A stretch of DNA of 5,221 nucleotides, taken from NCBI GenBank assembly GCA_003343805.1, contig QAKM01000028.1, forward strand, positions 1 to 5,221, read 5' to 3'. Made by a program: the position numbers and the translations under genes. The stretch comes from Bacillota bacterium (lineage in GTDB: Bacteria > Bacillota > Clostridia > Christensenellales > Borkfalkiaceae). Below are positions 5,100-5,221 of the stretch, one piece after another. The first letter of the stretch is position 1. The number at the start of each line of letters is the position of its first letter. A model generated the notes under the pieces. That model worked only from the letters and a program-made list of their open reading frames with translations, made no database searches and was not told where the DNA came from.

Positions 5100-5221
5100 T
5101 TACACTCTTCCGAGCACATGATCGACGGTACACGATAAATAGTCTGCTATGCGCACCAGATTGTCGGCCGAAGGCAACGTTTTCCCTGTAAGCCAATTAT
5201 AAAACACGCTCCATGAGATCC
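5100..5221 (-). CDS. XRE-family helix-turn-helix regulator, C-terminal part (partial)
   Basis: The last 39 codons of a gene entering from the right edge, ending at TAA 5102-5100. The visible protein contains SVFYNWLTGKTLPSADNLVR and then IADYLSCTVDHVLGRV. This is the second half of a Cro/C1-type (HTH_3) domain: the recognition helix with its WLTGK turn, the Pro-Ser start of the next helix, and the closing IADYL...VDHVLGR helix that typically ends with Leu-Gly-Arg. As the domain closes four residues from the end, this is likely a small single-domain repressor-like protein of about 65-75 residues, or a larger one with its HTH at the C-terminus. The N-terminus and start are outside the window. 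Its target is unknown. It converges on the WYL regulator. Confidence 0.88.
   Translation of the reverse strand, partial: ISWSVFYNWLTGKTLPSADNLVRIADYLSCTVDHVLGRV

Overview
The window looks like chromosomal DNA of a GC-rich, gut-type member of the Clostridia (Bacillota). The evidence is consensus sigma-A promoters, AGGAG-type ribosome binding sites, GC-rich codon third positions, and intergenic palindromes of a style common in that class. The phylum is inferred from style and protein character; no genus can be named. No mobile-element gene, CRISPR array, tRNA or rRNA is visible.

Layout. Positions 1-67 hold the first 22 codons of an unrecognised leftward gene. Its upstream region, 71-356, is a block of stem-loops and direct repeats with no credible coding capacity, and a possible extended -10 promoter lies beyond it near 377-385. 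A strong leftward intrinsic terminator (457-499) ends a leftward operon. Read in the direction of transcription, that operon is tyrS (tyrosyl-tRNA synthetase, 3672-2476), yigZ (IMPACT family, 2474-1845) and ilvE (branched-chain aminotransferase, 1784-723). The 223 bases between the ilvE stop and the terminator arm have no recognised gene but hold several good hairpins.

The 392-base divergent region 3673-4064 is the regulatory centre. On the minus strand it has a perfect TTGACA-N17-TATAAT promoter, a short leader reading frame with three Tyr codons in six, and an intrinsic terminator just before tyrS. Together these suggest attenuation of the operon by tyrosine supply through a leader peptide, where a T-box would be expected in this phylum. 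On the plus strand a second promoter drives a 308-residue HTH/WYL regulator (4065-4991). That gene converges with the 3' end of an XRE-family regulator entering from the right edge (5221-5100), and two GC-rich hairpins lie between them.

How the parts fit. TyrS charges tRNA-Tyr, IlvE carries out the last step of Leu/Ile/Val synthesis (or the first of their breakdown), and YigZ is a conserved protein of uncertain role. The operon is therefore broadly amino-acid/translation themed. The WYL regulator may control itself or its neighbours, but nothing in the sequence shows its target.
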